Positions 45,996-54,605 of a DNA stretch of 64,000 nucleotides are shown here, in pieces (position 1 is the stretch's first letter; each line of letters opens with the position of its first letter). The stretch is taken from NCBI RefSeq assembly GCF_003609605.1, contig NZ_MCHY01000009.1:30073-94072 (forward strand), given 5' to 3'. The position numbers and the translations under genes are program-made. The notes below the pieces were generated by a model, which searched no databases, was not told the DNA's origin, and saw nothing but the letters and a program-made list of their open reading frames with translations. The stretch is from Ammoniphilus oxalaticus. Its GTDB lineage: Bacteria; Bacillota; Bacilli; Aneurinibacillales; RAOX-1.

Positions 45996-46955
45996 TCACC
46001 TCATATATAAAATTGTTCCGTTCGCATCCACCCTTTTTGTTAGTTGACTCGCTTCTTGTAAGTAGCGAAGATGGGCGATCGTCTCGCCTAGCGCAAAACG
46101 AATTTCATGGATAGACAACTCCCGCCGAAACAACTTTTGACAAATTTGATAAGCATCCAACTCCTGATCAATCAAGTTGAACAACTCGCGTAATCGTTGC
46201 TGATGATGGTCTATCAATTGTTCGATTCGATCATGCGTATCATGGAAAATAGGTCCATGACCTGGTAGCGTCACCTCAATCTCCCTCTTCTTCACTTCTT
46301 CCATTGACACTAAAAAAGAAGCTAACGGATTGTCGTCTCCCTTTCCAAGATAAGATACATTAGGCGTAATCTTCTTTAATAATAGATCGCCGCCAAACAA
46401 TATTTTTCTCTCAGGTTGATAGAAACAAAGATGGCCTTCCGCATGCCCAGGTGTTGAAATCGCTTCATACAAATGATCCCCTATCGGGACAGCGGTTTGT
46501 TCAATGACTTGAATATCTTGAGGGAAGGGCCGCGTAAGCGAAAAAAACATTTGATCATTTTTCGCCATCTCTTGATTTAGATGTTCGGGCAGGCCATTCA
46601 CTCTATAAAAGCGTCGGTTTTCTTTATAACGTTGTTCCGTCCATGTCGACAAAGCCTGCGCTTTCCCTTGCTTACTCATATGTACCGCTGCGCCTGTCCA
46701 TTCCTGCAATGTTCCCGCAAACCCAAAATGGTCCGGGTGAAAGTGGGTCAGAACAATCCGTTCAACGTCTCGCCTCGGGTCAATTTTATATTCTCGGAAT
46801 ACCCGCTTCCAAGCCTGCTCCGTTTCTTCTGTATGTAACCCGCTATCGATGATGGTCCATCCATTGTTTCCCTGCGCCAGATAGCAATGGACATGGTCCA
46901 AACGGAACGGCAAAGGCAGTGTAACCTGATGAATTCCAACTGTTTTTTCTGACAT
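45996..46955 (-). CDS. MBL-fold metallo-hydrolase
   Basis: 319 residues from ATG 46955 behind AAGGAGG. Metallo-beta-lactamase fold: WTIIDSGLHTEETEQAW, the zinc motif VLTHFHPDHFGFAG, ISTPGHAEGHLCFYQ and ILFGGDLLLKKITPN, then VTLPGHGPIFHD. A C-terminal winged-helix-like region (about 245-310) resembles the tail of hydroxyacylglutathione-type hydrolases. The substrate is unknown. Operon with the YvlD-like gene. Confidence 0.9.
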   Translation of the reverse strand: MSEKTVGIHQVTLPLPFRLDHVHCYLAQGNNGWTIIDSGLHTEETEQAWKRVFREYKIDPRRDVERIVLTHFHPDHFGFAGTLQEWTGAAVHMSKQGKAQALSTWTEQRYKENRRFYRVNGLPEHLNQEMAKNDQMFFSLTRPFPQDIQVIEQTAVPIGDHLYEAISTPGHAEGHLCFYQPERKILFGGDLLLKKITPNVSYLGKGDDNPLASFLVSMEEVKKREIEVTLPGHGPIFHDTHDRIEQLIDHHQQRLRELFNLIDQELDAYQICQKLFRRELSIHEIRFALGETIAHLRYLQEASQLTKRVDANGTILYMR

Positions 46956-47020
46956 CCACGGCCACCCTCCTTATTTACCCATTTTAACATAATTGTTACG
47001 CGCCGCTAAAAGGAAGAAAG

Positions 47021-47056
47021 AGCCGACCTGTCCTTTTGTGAAGGGTGAAGTCGGCT
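47021..47056 (-). terminator. Terminator after the M20 peptidase gene
   Basis: On the minus strand AGCCGACTTCACCC and GGACAGGTCGGCT form a stem around TTCACAAAA, followed by CTTTCTTCC. Confidence 0.7.
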
Positions 47057-47093
47057 ATTGTCTAAGTAAATTTCCGCGAAGACAAAAAGGAGT

Positions 47094-48371
47094 CTATCCT
47101 CCGTTTTCCACAACGCCACACCACCTCAGCAACGTAAACGCAACGATTTCCGCGCAAGCAAACACTTCATCCAAAACAATATACTCATCCGCATGGTGAG
47201 CGACATCCGTTACACCCGGACCAAACACGATCGTTGGCGTATCGCCAACATTGCTTAGTAATCCGCCATCCGTCCCCCATGGAGAAGCTTCAATGATGGG
47301 CTCACTCCCGCGCGCAGATCGGAATTGTTCGACTAATGTATTCATAAGTTCGTGTTCAAGATCAATCGTTCCAGGAACCCAGCGACCGCCAAACCACTCC
47401 AGAGCAGGTGGATGCTCGATAAACCATGCATCCGTTTCACTCAATTTGTCGAGTGCGCGCTGTAAATCTTGTTTAGCATGTTCCATTGTTTCATCTGGCG
47501 CAACGCCCATTCGCCCCTCAATCTTCACTTCATCCGGAACCGAGGAAGGCCAGTTACCGCCTTCTATCACCCCGACATTAATCGGAATTGGAATAGGTGT
47601 TCGCTCATACAGCGGGTCGGTAATGCGTTCATTGCGTTCGGTCTCCAATTGCCGAATTTGTTCGATAACAAGCAGGCTTTTTTCAATTGCGCTAACCCCT
47701 TCATAGCGCGTGCCCCCGTGCGCTGAGCGCCCTTTCACATGGACCCGAAACCACATGGAGCCTTGTTGTTTAGGGAAAATCCGCATATTTGTCGGTTCTG
47801 GAATGAGAGCGGCATCTGCTTTATATCCCCTCAAAATTGCCGCTAACGTGCCCGCGCCTCCACTTTCTTCTTCAACAACACTTTGAAAAATGACATCACC
47901 TTTCAACTTGATCCCGCATTCTTTGATTGCCTGCATCGCAAGCAGTAAGGAAAGATTGCCGCCTTTCATATCTGTAACCCCGCGACCATACATCTTCCCG
48001 TCTTCTATTTTTCCGCTATAGGGATGGTCTTTCCATTGCTTGTGGTCCCCTTCAGGAACGACATCAATGTGACCGTTTAAAATAATCGATCGACCGCCTC
48101 CCGCCCCCCGCATCAAACCGACTACATTCGGACTACCCGAAAAATCAGTTCGCGGCGAATAAAAGTAGTCATGGTCTAACAACTCGTCTCCAGCAGGTTC
48201 CCAAACATCCACATCAAACCCTAACGAACGCAATTTGCGTTCTACTATTTTTTGGGCCTGCTCTTCATCCCCTTGCGTGCTCTGCGCCTGTACTAACTCG
48301 CCTAAAAAATCAATACTCGATTGCCGATTGCCTTTAATCCACCGTTGGATCTTCTCTTGCATTTTTTTCAT
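47094..48371 (-). CDS. M20-family peptidase/deacylase (ArgE/DapE-like)
   Basis: 425 residues. Metal-binding motifs: IILNGHIDVVPEGDHKQWKD, GRGVTDMKGGNLSLLLAMQA, the catalytic pair VVEEESGGAGTLAAI and ALIPEPTNMRIFPKQQGSMW. A lid domain (about 195-310) carries KGRSAHGGTRYEGVSAIEKS. The family holds N-acyl-amino-acid deacylases (ArgE, DapE) and B. subtilis YodQ and YlmB, so the substrate cannot be assigned. Monocistronic, upstream of the stress island. Confidence 0.88.
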   Translation of the reverse strand: MKKMQEKIQRWIKGNRQSSIDFLGELVQAQSTQGDEEQAQKIVERKLRSLGFDVDVWEPAGDELLDHDYFYSPRTDFSGSPNVVGLMRGAGGGRSIILNGHIDVVPEGDHKQWKDHPYSGKIEDGKMYGRGVTDMKGGNLSLLLAMQAIKECGIKLKGDVIFQSVVEEESGGAGTLAAILRGYKADAALIPEPTNMRIFPKQQGSMWFRVHVKGRSAHGGTRYEGVSAIEKSLLVIEQIRQLETERNERITDPLYERTPIPIPINVGVIEGGNWPSSVPDEVKIEGRMGVAPDETMEHAKQDLQRALDKLSETDAWFIEHPPALEWFGGRWVPGTIDLEHELMNTLVEQFRSARGSEPIIEASPWGTDGGLLSNVGDTPTIVFGPGVTDVAHHADEYIVLDEVFACAEIVAFTLLRWCGVVENGG

Positions 48372-48483
48372 CCAGTGAAGCCCCTCTCCAAAAACGTCTT
48401 AATACAGTTTATCGTTAACCTCATTGCTTCATGACCATTTAGGTAATTGGGCAAATAGCAAAAAAAGAATTTCCTCACTAAAT

Positions 48484-48497
48484 TAGACGGCCGTCTA
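48484..48497. promoter_or_regulatory. Perfect 14-bp palindrome upstream of the YjcZ-like gene
   Basis: TAGACGG-CCGTCTA lies 60 bp before the yjcZ-like ATG and 110 bp before the divergent peptidase gene. The form TAGAC-N4-GTCTA is like operators of TetR-type repressors. No regulator gene is adjacent. Confidence 0.45.
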
Positions 48498-48557
48498 TAC
48501 CCTTTCGCAAATCAATTCATAGACTGAAAAGGAACACAGCGAAAGGAGGAAGGTTAC

Positions 48558-48656
48558 ATGAGCTTATGGAATGGCGGTTTATTTGAAGACGATGGTTTTC
48601 TGATTATCCTTGTCCTGTTCATCCTTCTTGTCATTATCTTCGCAGGATTTAATTAA
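48558..48656 (+). CDS. YjcZ-family sporulation peptide
   Basis: 32 residues behind AAAGGAGG: a short polar start (MSLWNGGLFEDDGF) and a single hydrophobic helix of I, L, V and F ending IIFAGFN. The length and the Gly-Phe-hydrophobic pattern fit the YjcZ/TIGR01732 family of tiny membrane peptides of spore formers. Usually made in the forespore or mother cell, with unknown role. Followed by a strong terminator. Family assignment by pattern only. Confidence 0.75.
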   Translation: MSLWNGGLFEDDGFLIILVLFILLVIIFAGFN

Positions 48657-48757
48657 TTTGTGGGGATGCGGCGCGCTGTCCGCTAAATCCAATGTAATAC
48701 AACGTTGAATCACCCTTTACGACCCCTCGTCGTAGTCGATTCATCGTAGAAGAAAAT

Positions 48758-48800
48758 AGGCCTTCCTTGCAGTCACCGAACTCAAGGAAGGCCTTTTCTA
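48758..48800 (+). terminator. Terminator after the YjcZ-like gene
   Basis: AGGCCTTCCTTG and CAAGGAAGGCCT form a perfect 12-bp stem followed by TTTCTATTT. The rest of the gap to 48931 holds a second hairpin (GAGCCCT...AGGGCTC, about 48856-48888) and no gene. Confidence 0.8.
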
Positions 48801-48931
48801 TTTGATCGGCATGAAAGGTGTTTTGTAAAATAGAAGCGCGAATGAATGCAAAGGGGAGCCCTCCCCTGACAAGTGGGCATAGGGCTCTTACTGTTGAACA
48901 GCGCGTTTTTTCTTTGGTCAGCGGTTTACAT

Positions 48932-49285
48932 TTAATTTTTATTTCTGTCTATTGCCTCAACAAACTTATCAATCGCTAGACTTAAGTTATCCATCGCCTC
49001 TTGCGCGCCTTCATCGTCTTGGTTTTTCTTTGAGGCGGCAACTTCTTTGACTGCTTGCTTTAACTGGTTGGTAAATCCAATCGTACGGTTCTTTAGATTG
49101 GATTCCCACACTGCTGTTTGTTCCTTTAACTGTTCAATCGTATCACCAGCTTTTCCCTTCACTTCCGCGCACTTTTCGATAACAGTATCTTTGTTCCTAT
49201 ACACAAGCACAGATGTAGCAATACCAGCTACTCCTCCGATTACGGTTCCCAATAACAGGTTTTTGTTATGATTTTCATTCTTCAT
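48932..49285 (-). CDS. YtxH-like stress protein
   Basis: 117 residues. One N-terminal membrane helix (LLLGTVIGGVAGIATSVLVY) and a long charged helix (KGKAGDTIEQLKEQTAVWES and onward) are the YtxH architecture. B. subtilis ytxG-ytxH-ytxJ is a sigma-B-controlled operon. Here the ATG overlaps the stop of the YtxG/DUF948-like gene (ATGA), and a sigma-B-type promoter lies upstream of both. No ytxJ follows. The molecular role is unknown. Confidence 0.8.
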   Translation of the reverse strand: MKNENHNKNLLLGTVIGGVAGIATSVLVYRNKDTVIEKCAEVKGKAGDTIEQLKEQTAVWESNLKNRTIGFTNQLKQAVKEVAASKKNQDDEGAQEAMDNLSLAIDKFVEAIDRNKN

Positions 49286-49605
49286 GCGACATCTCTCCCT
49301 TTTTCTTTCACTTTTTGATAAAGATCCATTCCTACATGAAATATGGATAATATGTTGCCTATGTTGCCTAACCTATCTTTCCTGATCTCAGTCTCGTCCT
49401 TGATTGTCATCGTAAGATCCTGTATGTGCTTTCCAGTCGTAGCAAGAGAATCAACAATCAATTTGATCTGGTTGCTATTCACTTGGAGATCTGCAATCAA
49501 ACGCTTAAGTCGTTTTAGTATGCGAACCAAGTAAATAACAAGGATCATAAAGGAAATTGAAGCCAATAAGGCCGAGAACTCCAGGATTGTAACCTGAAAC
49601 GCCAT
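49282..49605 (-). CDS. DUF948 (YtxG-like) membrane protein
   Basis: 107 residues from ATG 49605, five bases after TTGGAGG. An N-terminal membrane helix (LLASISFMILVIYLVRILKR) is followed by a coiled coil (LIADLQVNSNQIKLIVDSLA, TIKDETEIRKDRLGNIGNIL), the DUF948/YtxG layout. First gene of a two-gene stress operon with the YtxH-like protein. The promoter at 49636-49661 matches sigma-B closely. Confidence 0.82.
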   Translation of the reverse strand: MAFQVTILEFSALLASISFMILVIYLVRILKRLKRLIADLQVNSNQIKLIVDSLATTGKHIQDLTMTIKDETEIRKDRLGNIGNILSIFHVGMDLYQKVKEKGRDVA

Positions 49606-49635
49606 TTTTACCTCCAAGTTCACCCTTACTTTTAT

Positions 49636-49661
49636 TTACCCACGATCGATCAGCTTGAAAC
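49636..49661 (-). promoter_or_regulatory. Sigma-B promoter of the ytxGH-like operon
   Basis: On the minus strand GTTTCA (49656-49661), 14 bp, GGGTAA (49636-49641), identical in both hexamers and spacing to the promoter of rsbV at 51635. Confidence 0.85.
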
Positions 49662-49787
49662 ATTTTTTAATAAAAATCTTGTTTTGATATCAAAAAAATA
49701 AAAAAAGTCGCGCGTTGATCGTATCCACTAAGTCAAATAGATCTCTTGTACTGCGGGGTATCCTTGTTAAATGCTTCGCAAAGAAAA

Positions 49788-50360
49788 CTAAACGGCATTT
49801 TCCACCTGCTGGATAGACGCCTCAAAACCAAAGAGTGTCTCCAAAGCGCCATCTTCAGCAAAATATCCCGTTCTCCCCAATTCCCCTAAAGCAACTTGTA
49901 TGATTTTATTTTCGGCCCGAAGGAAGTCCCGCTCACTTCCAATTAAGTCCCCGAATTTACTTCGTTTTTGTTGAATAGAATACTTAATCTTAAATAAGAC
50001 ATTCATTGAATTTGTAGGATTAATCCGCATCAGAGGTTCTCCATTTTCCCCATACCTGACACTGCTATGTTCAACTTTTAAATCCTGAATAAGCTCGATC
50101 ACGTCTTCCACAGACACTTGACCTTCACAGTAGTTCCAGAATATTTTTGTTACATACTCGTAATGATCTTGATTGACTATCATAATAGATTGATCCTTCT
50201 CTTGGATAATTTCCATGTGAATAAGAATCACGTGTAACAATAAATTAAGTTCTTCATTAAAAAAGTCAGCGTTAACATTAAAAATCCGTTTGAATAAGGT
50301 CTGTTTTTGATGCAATAAATAACCTACTCTTAACAACTGATGGATGGATTCTGACTTCAT
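49788..50360 (-). CDS. Protein of unknown function in the stress island
   Basis: 190 residues from ATG 50360 behind TTGGAGGGG; a longer frame lacks a ribosome site. Mostly helical, with HQLLRVGYLLHQKQTLFKRI, NEELNLLLHVILIHMEIIQE and a C-terminal FAEDGALETLFGFEASIQQV. No membrane span or catalytic motif. It lies between the ytxGH-like operon and the Spo0E-like gene, without a clear sigma-B box. Not recognised. Confidence 0.6.
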   Translation of the reverse strand: MKSESIHQLLRVGYLLHQKQTLFKRIFNVNADFFNEELNLLLHVILIHMEIIQEKDQSIMIVNQDHYEYVTKIFWNYCEGQVSVEDVIELIQDLKVEHSSVRYGENGEPLMRINPTNSMNVLFKIKYSIQQKRSKFGDLIGSERDFLRAENKIIQVALGELGRTGYFAEDGALETLFGFEASIQQVENAV

Positions 50361-50548
50361 TAATATCCCCTCCAATTCAATTTTATAGATCGTCAAGCGT
50401 ACGCTAGATTCCAAAGTAAACTTGTTAACTATAATCATTCAAGTCGCCATTCAGGAACTGTAAGCCTTACTCCGCGAGTATGATCTACTCGCGTAAGTAT
50501 TAGGGTTATTTACAAGGGTTAGCTTCAGGAAAGCATTCGTCATGAAAT

Positions 50549-50707
50549 TCAATCTCTCCCACAAACCGCCTGATTTTTCATGTACTCAACGATGAGCCTA
50601 TCCAGTTCTTGCGATTTTTTCAGCACTTCCCCGTCTGGATATCCTCTTCCAGAAGCGAGTACGTGAAGTTCTCCCCGAACTTGTTCAATGTGCCGCAGCT
50701 TAGCCAT
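50549..50707 (-). CDS. Spo0E-like aspartyl-phosphate phosphatase
   Basis: 52 residues. MAKLRHIEQVRGELHVLASG forms the first helix and KKSQELDRLIVEYMKNQ the second, with the SQELD signature of Spo0E, YisI and YnzD phosphatases. These remove phosphate from Spo0A~P and delay sporulation. ATG 50707 follows GGAAGGTGGGAG. It ties the stress island to sporulation control. Size and motif are both typical, so the call is firm although it is too short for many annotators. Confidence 0.88.
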   Translation of the reverse strand: MAKLRHIEQVRGELHVLASGRGYPDGEVLKKSQELDRLIVEYMKNQAVCGRD

Positions 50708-50737
50708 GCGTCTCCCACCTTCCAACGTTTTAGTATT

Positions 50738-50899
50738 TTATTTAAACAAAGGAAATACATAATGGTTGATAAAGTATAAAGAACCAAAGAAGATGATTAA
50801 ATAAGAAATATACTTAATGAATGTGGAAGCTACCATACTTGAATCTGACTTCTTCTCGATATTCTTTTTTTCTATCTCGATATTTTTATTTTGTTCCAT
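50738..50899 (-). CDS. 53-residue single-span membrane protein
   Basis: ATG 50899 is the likely start (the longer frame begins over the neighbouring promoter). A charged N-terminus (MEQNKNIEIEKKNIEKK) precedes a C-terminal membrane helix (TFIKYISYLIIFFGSLYFIN). A sigma-B-like promoter (GTTTCA, 12 bp, GGGTTT) lies 47 bp upstream, back-to-back with that of the YflT-like gene. Probably a general-stress membrane peptide; family unknown. Confidence 0.6.
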   Translation of the reverse strand: MEQNKNIEIEKKNIEKKSDSSMVASTFIKYISYLIIFFGSLYFINHYVFPLFK

Positions 50900-50945
50900 C
50901 AATTCTTCACGCCCTTCTTCATGTTTAAGGTGATTACTACTTCTT

Positions 50946-51010
50946 AAACCCAAATGAGTCGATTGAAACACTGAAATAATAATTGACTCAATCGAGCAAC
51001 TCCTGGGTAA
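50946..51010. promoter_or_regulatory. Back-to-back sigma-B-type promoters
   Basis: Minus strand: GTTTCA (50964-50969), 12 bp, GGGTTT (50946-50951) for the 53-codon gene. Plus strand: GACTCA (50985-50990), 14 bp, GGGTAA (51005-51010) for the YflT-like gene. The -10 parts are good; the plus -35 is weaker. Confidence 0.6.
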
Positions 51011-51055
51011 TGAATAGGTAAGTCGTAAAATATTCATTTGAAGGAGGAATATACA

Positions 51056-51418
51056 ATGGAAATTCCAGTAGCTATTGTAGAAAACGGAGTAGAAGCAGTA
51101 GAGGAAATAAGAAAATTGGAAAGTGAAGGATATTCCCTTCAGGATATTTATATCTTAGCTCATAGTGAAAGACGGACAAACACGTTAACAGATGCGATAG
51201 AAACGAACTCAATTGGTATTCTGGAACAAGGTATATTTAACCAAATTGCCAATATCTTTCGTTCAAGAGAAGATGAACTTTGTTCTCAAATGGAATCTAT
51301 GGGGATTCCTAAAGAAATAGAGAAGCATCTACTAAAAGAGTTAAATCAAGGTCGGTTACTCATCATTGCGCAACCGAGTGAACCAGATGATCCGTATCAT
51401 TTTTACCCCCTAATGTAA
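51056..51418 (+). CDS. General stress protein 17M (YflT) family
   Basis: 120 residues from ATG 51056 behind AAGGAGG. MEIPVAIVENGVEAVEEIRK, LESEGYSLQDIYILAHSERR and a C-terminal strand GRLLIIAQPSE follow the YflT pattern (an alpha/beta heat-shock domain). YflT is a sigma-B regulon member in B. subtilis, which fits the GGGTAA promoter 45 bp upstream. Biochemical role unknown. Confidence 0.82.
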   Translation: MEIPVAIVENGVEAVEEIRKLESEGYSLQDIYILAHSERRTNTLTDAIETNSIGILEQGIFNQIANIFRSREDELCSQMESMGIPKEIEKHLLKELNQGRLLIIAQPSEPDDPYHFYPLM

Positions 51419-51500
51419 TCATCTGATTTCCTTATAAAGGGCTATCCGACCTTTTTATTTTAGCGATTGATTAATTCAGTTCATGCTTGAGACACATAAA

Positions 51501-51538
51501 AAATAAGGCCTTATCCCCAGGGTAGGCCTTATTTTTTT
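51501..51538 (+). terminator. Terminator in the yflT-rsbV gap
   Basis: AAATAAGGCCT and AGGCCTTATTT flank a 12-nt loop, then TTTTGTG. It lies about 85 bp after the YflT-like gene. The remaining 230 bp up to rsbV hold only the sigma-B promoter at 51635-51660 and AT-rich DNA. Confidence 0.75.
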
Positions 51539-51634
51539 GTGTACGATATAGCTACACTGAAAATCTTAGCAAACAAGACTAGGATAACTTTCATCACTTT
51601 CTTAAAAAAAATAATAAAAATCTTCATACTAAGT

Positions 51635-51660
51635 GTTTCAATTGCTCCTGCAGGGGGTAA
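51635..51660 (+). promoter_or_regulatory. Sigma-B promoter of rsbV-rsbW-sigB-rsbU
   Basis: GTTTCA (51635-51640), 14 bp, GGGTAA (51655-51660), about 110 bp before rsbV. It makes the operon autocatalytic, as in other Bacillales. Confidence 0.88.
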
Positions 51661-51770
51661 GTAATAGGGATGACAAAATTTTTCTGTAGCAAAATAGTAG
51701 AACTCTTTTCCTCTTCCTTTGTTTTTGGTTAAATAAAAGAAATTAATAATGAGCAGAGGTGACAGTCAGA

Positions 51771-52124
51771 ATGAAACATGTTGAAAAATTTGAAATTCAT
51801 CAAGAGGAAACTGCGATGGAACACAGGGTATACTTAAAGGGGGAACTTGATATATCAAAAGCCGAACAATTTCGATCACTAGTAGATCGGCTTGCCGATG
51901 ATGCTAGCAAGACTCTTACGATCAATTTGAAAGACCTACACTACATTGATAGTACAGGGATTGGAATTTTCGTCCATATCTTGAAAAAGCGCGATCAATT
52001 AAATGCTGCCTTGTCAGTAGAGGATACTTCCCCCAAAATTAAACGGATTTTTGACATAACAGGGATTTCAAAGTTCCTTTTTTCTACGCGCGACATGAAC
52101 AACAACGAAAGGACTGACGCATAA
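51771..52124 (+). CDS. rsbV: Anti-sigma-B factor antagonist RsbV
   Basis: 117 residues from ATG 51771 behind AGAGGTGAC. STAS fold with VYLKGELDISKAEQFRSLVD and the phosphorylation site HYIDSTGIGIFVHI (Ser ~61). Unphosphorylated RsbV binds RsbW and frees sigma-B; RsbW phosphorylates it and RsbU reverses this. Two bases separate it from rsbW. First gene of the operon. Confidence 0.95.
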   Translation: MKHVEKFEIHQEETAMEHRVYLKGELDISKAEQFRSLVDRLADDASKTLTINLKDLHYIDSTGIGIFVHILKKRDQLNAALSVEDTSPKIKRIFDITGISKFLFSTRDMNNNERTDA

Positions 52125-52126
52125 GC

Positions 52127-52609
52127 ATGAAGCAGCAAAATAAATCAGTCCACTTAACCATTCCTGCTGAAGCTGATTTTGTAGATGTTGTACGTCTATC
52201 TTTATATGGAATCGCCACAAAAATGGGTTTTTCCTATGAGGATATCGAGGATATGAAAGTAGCTGTTTCCGAGGCATGCAATAATGCCGTTATTCATGCT
52301 TATGATAAGGGTAACTCAGGCCAAATTGACGTTCATTTTGAGGAGCAAAAAGATGGCCTACGGATCACAATAAAAGATTTTGGAAGCAGCTTCAACTATG
52401 AAAAAGTCTCAAATGAAGCGGAATCGCTTCATGATAAAGAGCTGAGTGAAGTGACTGTAGGCGGTTTAGGTATCTTCATGATGCAGGCTCTTATGGATGA
52501 CGTTCAAGTAAACAATGAAACGGGTACAGAAGTGATCTTGATAAAGTTGCTTAACGGAACTGAAGGAGACAAACTTTATGGATTCGAAGAGACAAAAGGG
52601 ACAGTTTAA
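52127..52609 (+). CDS. rsbW: Serine-protein kinase and anti-sigma-B factor RsbW
   Basis: 160 residues with a GHKL ATPase domain: MKVAVSEACNNAVIHAYDKG (N box), GLRITIKDFGSSFNYEKVSN (G1 region) and VTVGGLGIFMMQALMDDVQV (G2 region). It binds sigma-B in unstressed cells and phosphorylates RsbV. Its end overlaps the sigB start by 32 bp, the usual coupling of the two genes. Confidence 0.95.
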   Translation: MKQQNKSVHLTIPAEADFVDVVRLSLYGIATKMGFSYEDIEDMKVAVSEACNNAVIHAYDKGNSGQIDVHFEEQKDGLRITIKDFGSSFNYEKVSNEAESLHDKELSEVTVGGLGIFMMQALMDDVQVNNETGTEVILIKLLNGTEGDKLYGFEETKGTV

Positions 52610-53348
52610 TGAAAAAATTCAACAATATCAGGAAACAGATAATGAGGAATTAGCTACCTTTCTTCTTTTAGAATACGAACCCATGGTAAAGATGGCAGCA
52701 AAAAAGATGTCCCGGAACCGCCCTGATTTTTATGAAGACTTGTTTCAGGTCGGCCAAATGTCATTATTGCGTTCACTCCAGCAGTTTGACACCAGTAAAG
52801 GATTTATCTTCGAAGCATACGCAATGAAAAGTTTGATTGGCCATATGAAAAATTATCTTCGGGATAAATCATGGTATATCCAGGTCCCAAGAAAAATTAA
52901 AGAGAAGGGCGCTCGCATCCAGCAAACCATCGATGAGTTGACGATGAAACTGGAACGGTCTCCAGACATTCATGAAATTGCCGAATCTCTTGAACTTACC
53001 GTGGAGCAGACAATTGAAGTCCTCGTCGGACGTGAATATTACCAGTATGTATCCATTGATACACCATTAAAAAGTGAAGAAGATTCAGCAACCATTGGGG
53101 ACATCATTGGATCTGAAGATGATGATTTTCAGGATTTAGAAAATCGGTTAGACTTACATGAAGCAATCAATCAGTTGGCGGAGCAAGATAAACATGTTCT
53201 ACATTTAGCATTCGTTGAGAACGAATCACAGCGAACCATTGCTAAAAGGCTTGGTATATCTCAAGTGACCGTTAGTCGGATTCAAAAACGGGCGGTCTCC
53301 GAATTAAGACAGATTTTATCAGATTCATCATTAACCGGGAGTAAATGA
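52578..53348 (+). CDS. sigB: RNA polymerase sigma factor SigB
   Basis: 256 residues. Region 2 (YEPMVKMAAKKMSRNRPDFY, EDLFQVGQMSLLRSLQQFD), region 3 (SWYIQVPRKIKEKGARIQQT) and region 4 (ESQRTIAKRLGISQVTVSRI) show the SigB/SigF type of group-3 sigma factor. It directs the general stress regulon. Several neighbouring genes carry matching GTTT/GGGTA promoters. Translation is coupled to rsbW; its own ribosome site GAAGGAGA lies inside rsbW. Confidence 0.96.
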   Translation: MDSKRQKGQFNEKIQQYQETDNEELATFLLLEYEPMVKMAAKKMSRNRPDFYEDLFQVGQMSLLRSLQQFDTSKGFIFEAYAMKSLIGHMKNYLRDKSWYIQVPRKIKEKGARIQQTIDELTMKLERSPDIHEIAESLELTVEQTIEVLVGREYYQYVSIDTPLKSEEDSATIGDIIGSEDDDFQDLENRLDLHEAINQLAEQDKHVLHLAFVENESQRTIAKRLGISQVTVSRIQKRAVSELRQILSDSSLTGSK

Positions 53349-53382
53349 CTGGTGGCTTCGATTTTCGAAGGAGATAAACGAT

Positions 53383-54384
53383 ATGGATGAACATTTTAAA
53401 AATCAATATCAGGAATTGCTTTACCAATATCTATTAGAAAAAGATGAGCGGCAGCTTTTTTATGCCCAGCAATCTTCCAAAAAATTTATTGAAAATAATA
53501 TTAATCCGGTAGATGTTTTGCTTCTTCATCTTAATAGTATGAAAGAAAAACAGGATCTACCCCCTCTTTGGGATGATTCGTTTACATTCTTCTTAGAGTT
53601 TATGGTACAGTATAATCTTGTCTATGAGAGAAGAAAGACTCTTCTTTCTGAACAGGAGAAAATAGAAACAGAGTTGTCATTGGCTAAATCCGTTCAAAAT
53701 TCCTTACTGCCCGATACGGAGAATCTATCGCTGCCAAAAGATGTGGATTTGGGTGTCATTAGTGTTGCTGCTCGTAAAGTAAGCGGGGATTTCTACAATA
53801 TTATGTCCTATAATCAAAGGGTCGAAATTGCTGTAGCGGATGTTGCGGGAAAAAGCATCCCAGCTGCCATGATCATGTCCATGATGCAATTTGCGATGGA
53901 AAGCATTGAAGACTGTCAACAACCTCACACTGTACTTGAGTTGTTGAATCGCTTTTTATATAAGAAAAGTGAAGCCTCTATGTTTGTCACCATGTTTTGG
54001 GGAGAGTATTACGCGCCCACCAGTCAATTCTACTATTCGAATGCTGGTCATGAACCCGCGCTCTTCTACGAAGCAAAGAAAGATCAGTTTACAGATCTCT
54101 CAACGGATGGGTGCGCGCTAGGTTTAACGACGCGGTATGGCTATAAAACCCAAAGTGTACAACTTGAACCCGGTGATTTTATTGTACTCTATACCGATGG
54201 CGTCACTGAATCAAGAGATAGTGAAAGTATCGATGATAATAGCATCCTTCGGCATTTTTTACGGGAAATTAATTTAACGCAAAGCGCGCAACAAATTGTA
54301 GAGCAATTACATCAGTATATACTTGCTTCAAACGGACTACGCATTACCGACGATCAGACTATTCTACTCTTTCGCAAAAATTAA
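53383..54384 (+). CDS. rsbU: PP2C-type phosphatase RsbU-like activator of sigma-B
   Basis: 333 residues behind GAAGGAGA. An N-terminal RsbU_N-like helical domain (about 1-85) is followed by the SpoIIE/PP2C domain (about 100-330): SLAKSVQNSLLPDTENLSLP, AARKVSGDFYNIMSYN, VAVADVAGKSIPAAMIMSMM, YYSNAGHEPALFY and FIVLYTDGVTESRDSES. It dephosphorylates RsbV~P. In B. subtilis rsbU precedes rsbV and needs RsbT. Here it follows sigB and no rsbR/rsbS/rsbT module is visible, apart from the degenerate RsbT-like gene at 54606. Confidence 0.92.
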   Translation: MDEHFKNQYQELLYQYLLEKDERQLFYAQQSSKKFIENNINPVDVLLLHLNSMKEKQDLPPLWDDSFTFFLEFMVQYNLVYERRKTLLSEQEKIETELSLAKSVQNSLLPDTENLSLPKDVDLGVISVAARKVSGDFYNIMSYNQRVEIAVADVAGKSIPAAMIMSMMQFAMESIEDCQQPHTVLELLNRFLYKKSEASMFVTMFWGEYYAPTSQFYYSNAGHEPALFYEAKKDQFTDLSTDGCALGLTTRYGYKTQSVQLEPGDFIVLYTDGVTESRDSESIDDNSILRHFLREINLTQSAQQIVEQLHQYILASNGLRITDDQTILLFRKN

Positions 54385-54446
54385 GCTAATCGAGACGGAG
54401 GTTGAATATATCTATCTTTTTAAAATCGTTCATCGTCTAATTCTAT

Positions 54447-54492
54447 AAAAAATCAGTCTTTCTCTTATTTTTTACAGAAAGACTGATTTTTT
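54447..54492 (+). terminator. Terminator of the sigB operon
   Basis: AAAAAATCAGTCTTTCT and AGAAAGACTGATTTTTT form a perfect 17-bp stem around a 12-nt loop. Confidence 0.9.
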
Positions 54493-54605
54493 GCGTTTTA
54501 TAAGGGATATTTCGCTATGTTCTACCAGATAGCATTTCAATATTTGTAATTAATAGTATAATTAATTTAGATAAAACTTAAAATGGACCCAGAGGAGTTG
54601 AGTTC

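Noticed and set aside
47251..47706. 151-codon plus-strand frame opposite the M20 peptidase gene
   Set aside because: Antisense shadow; Ser-rich, no start signal.
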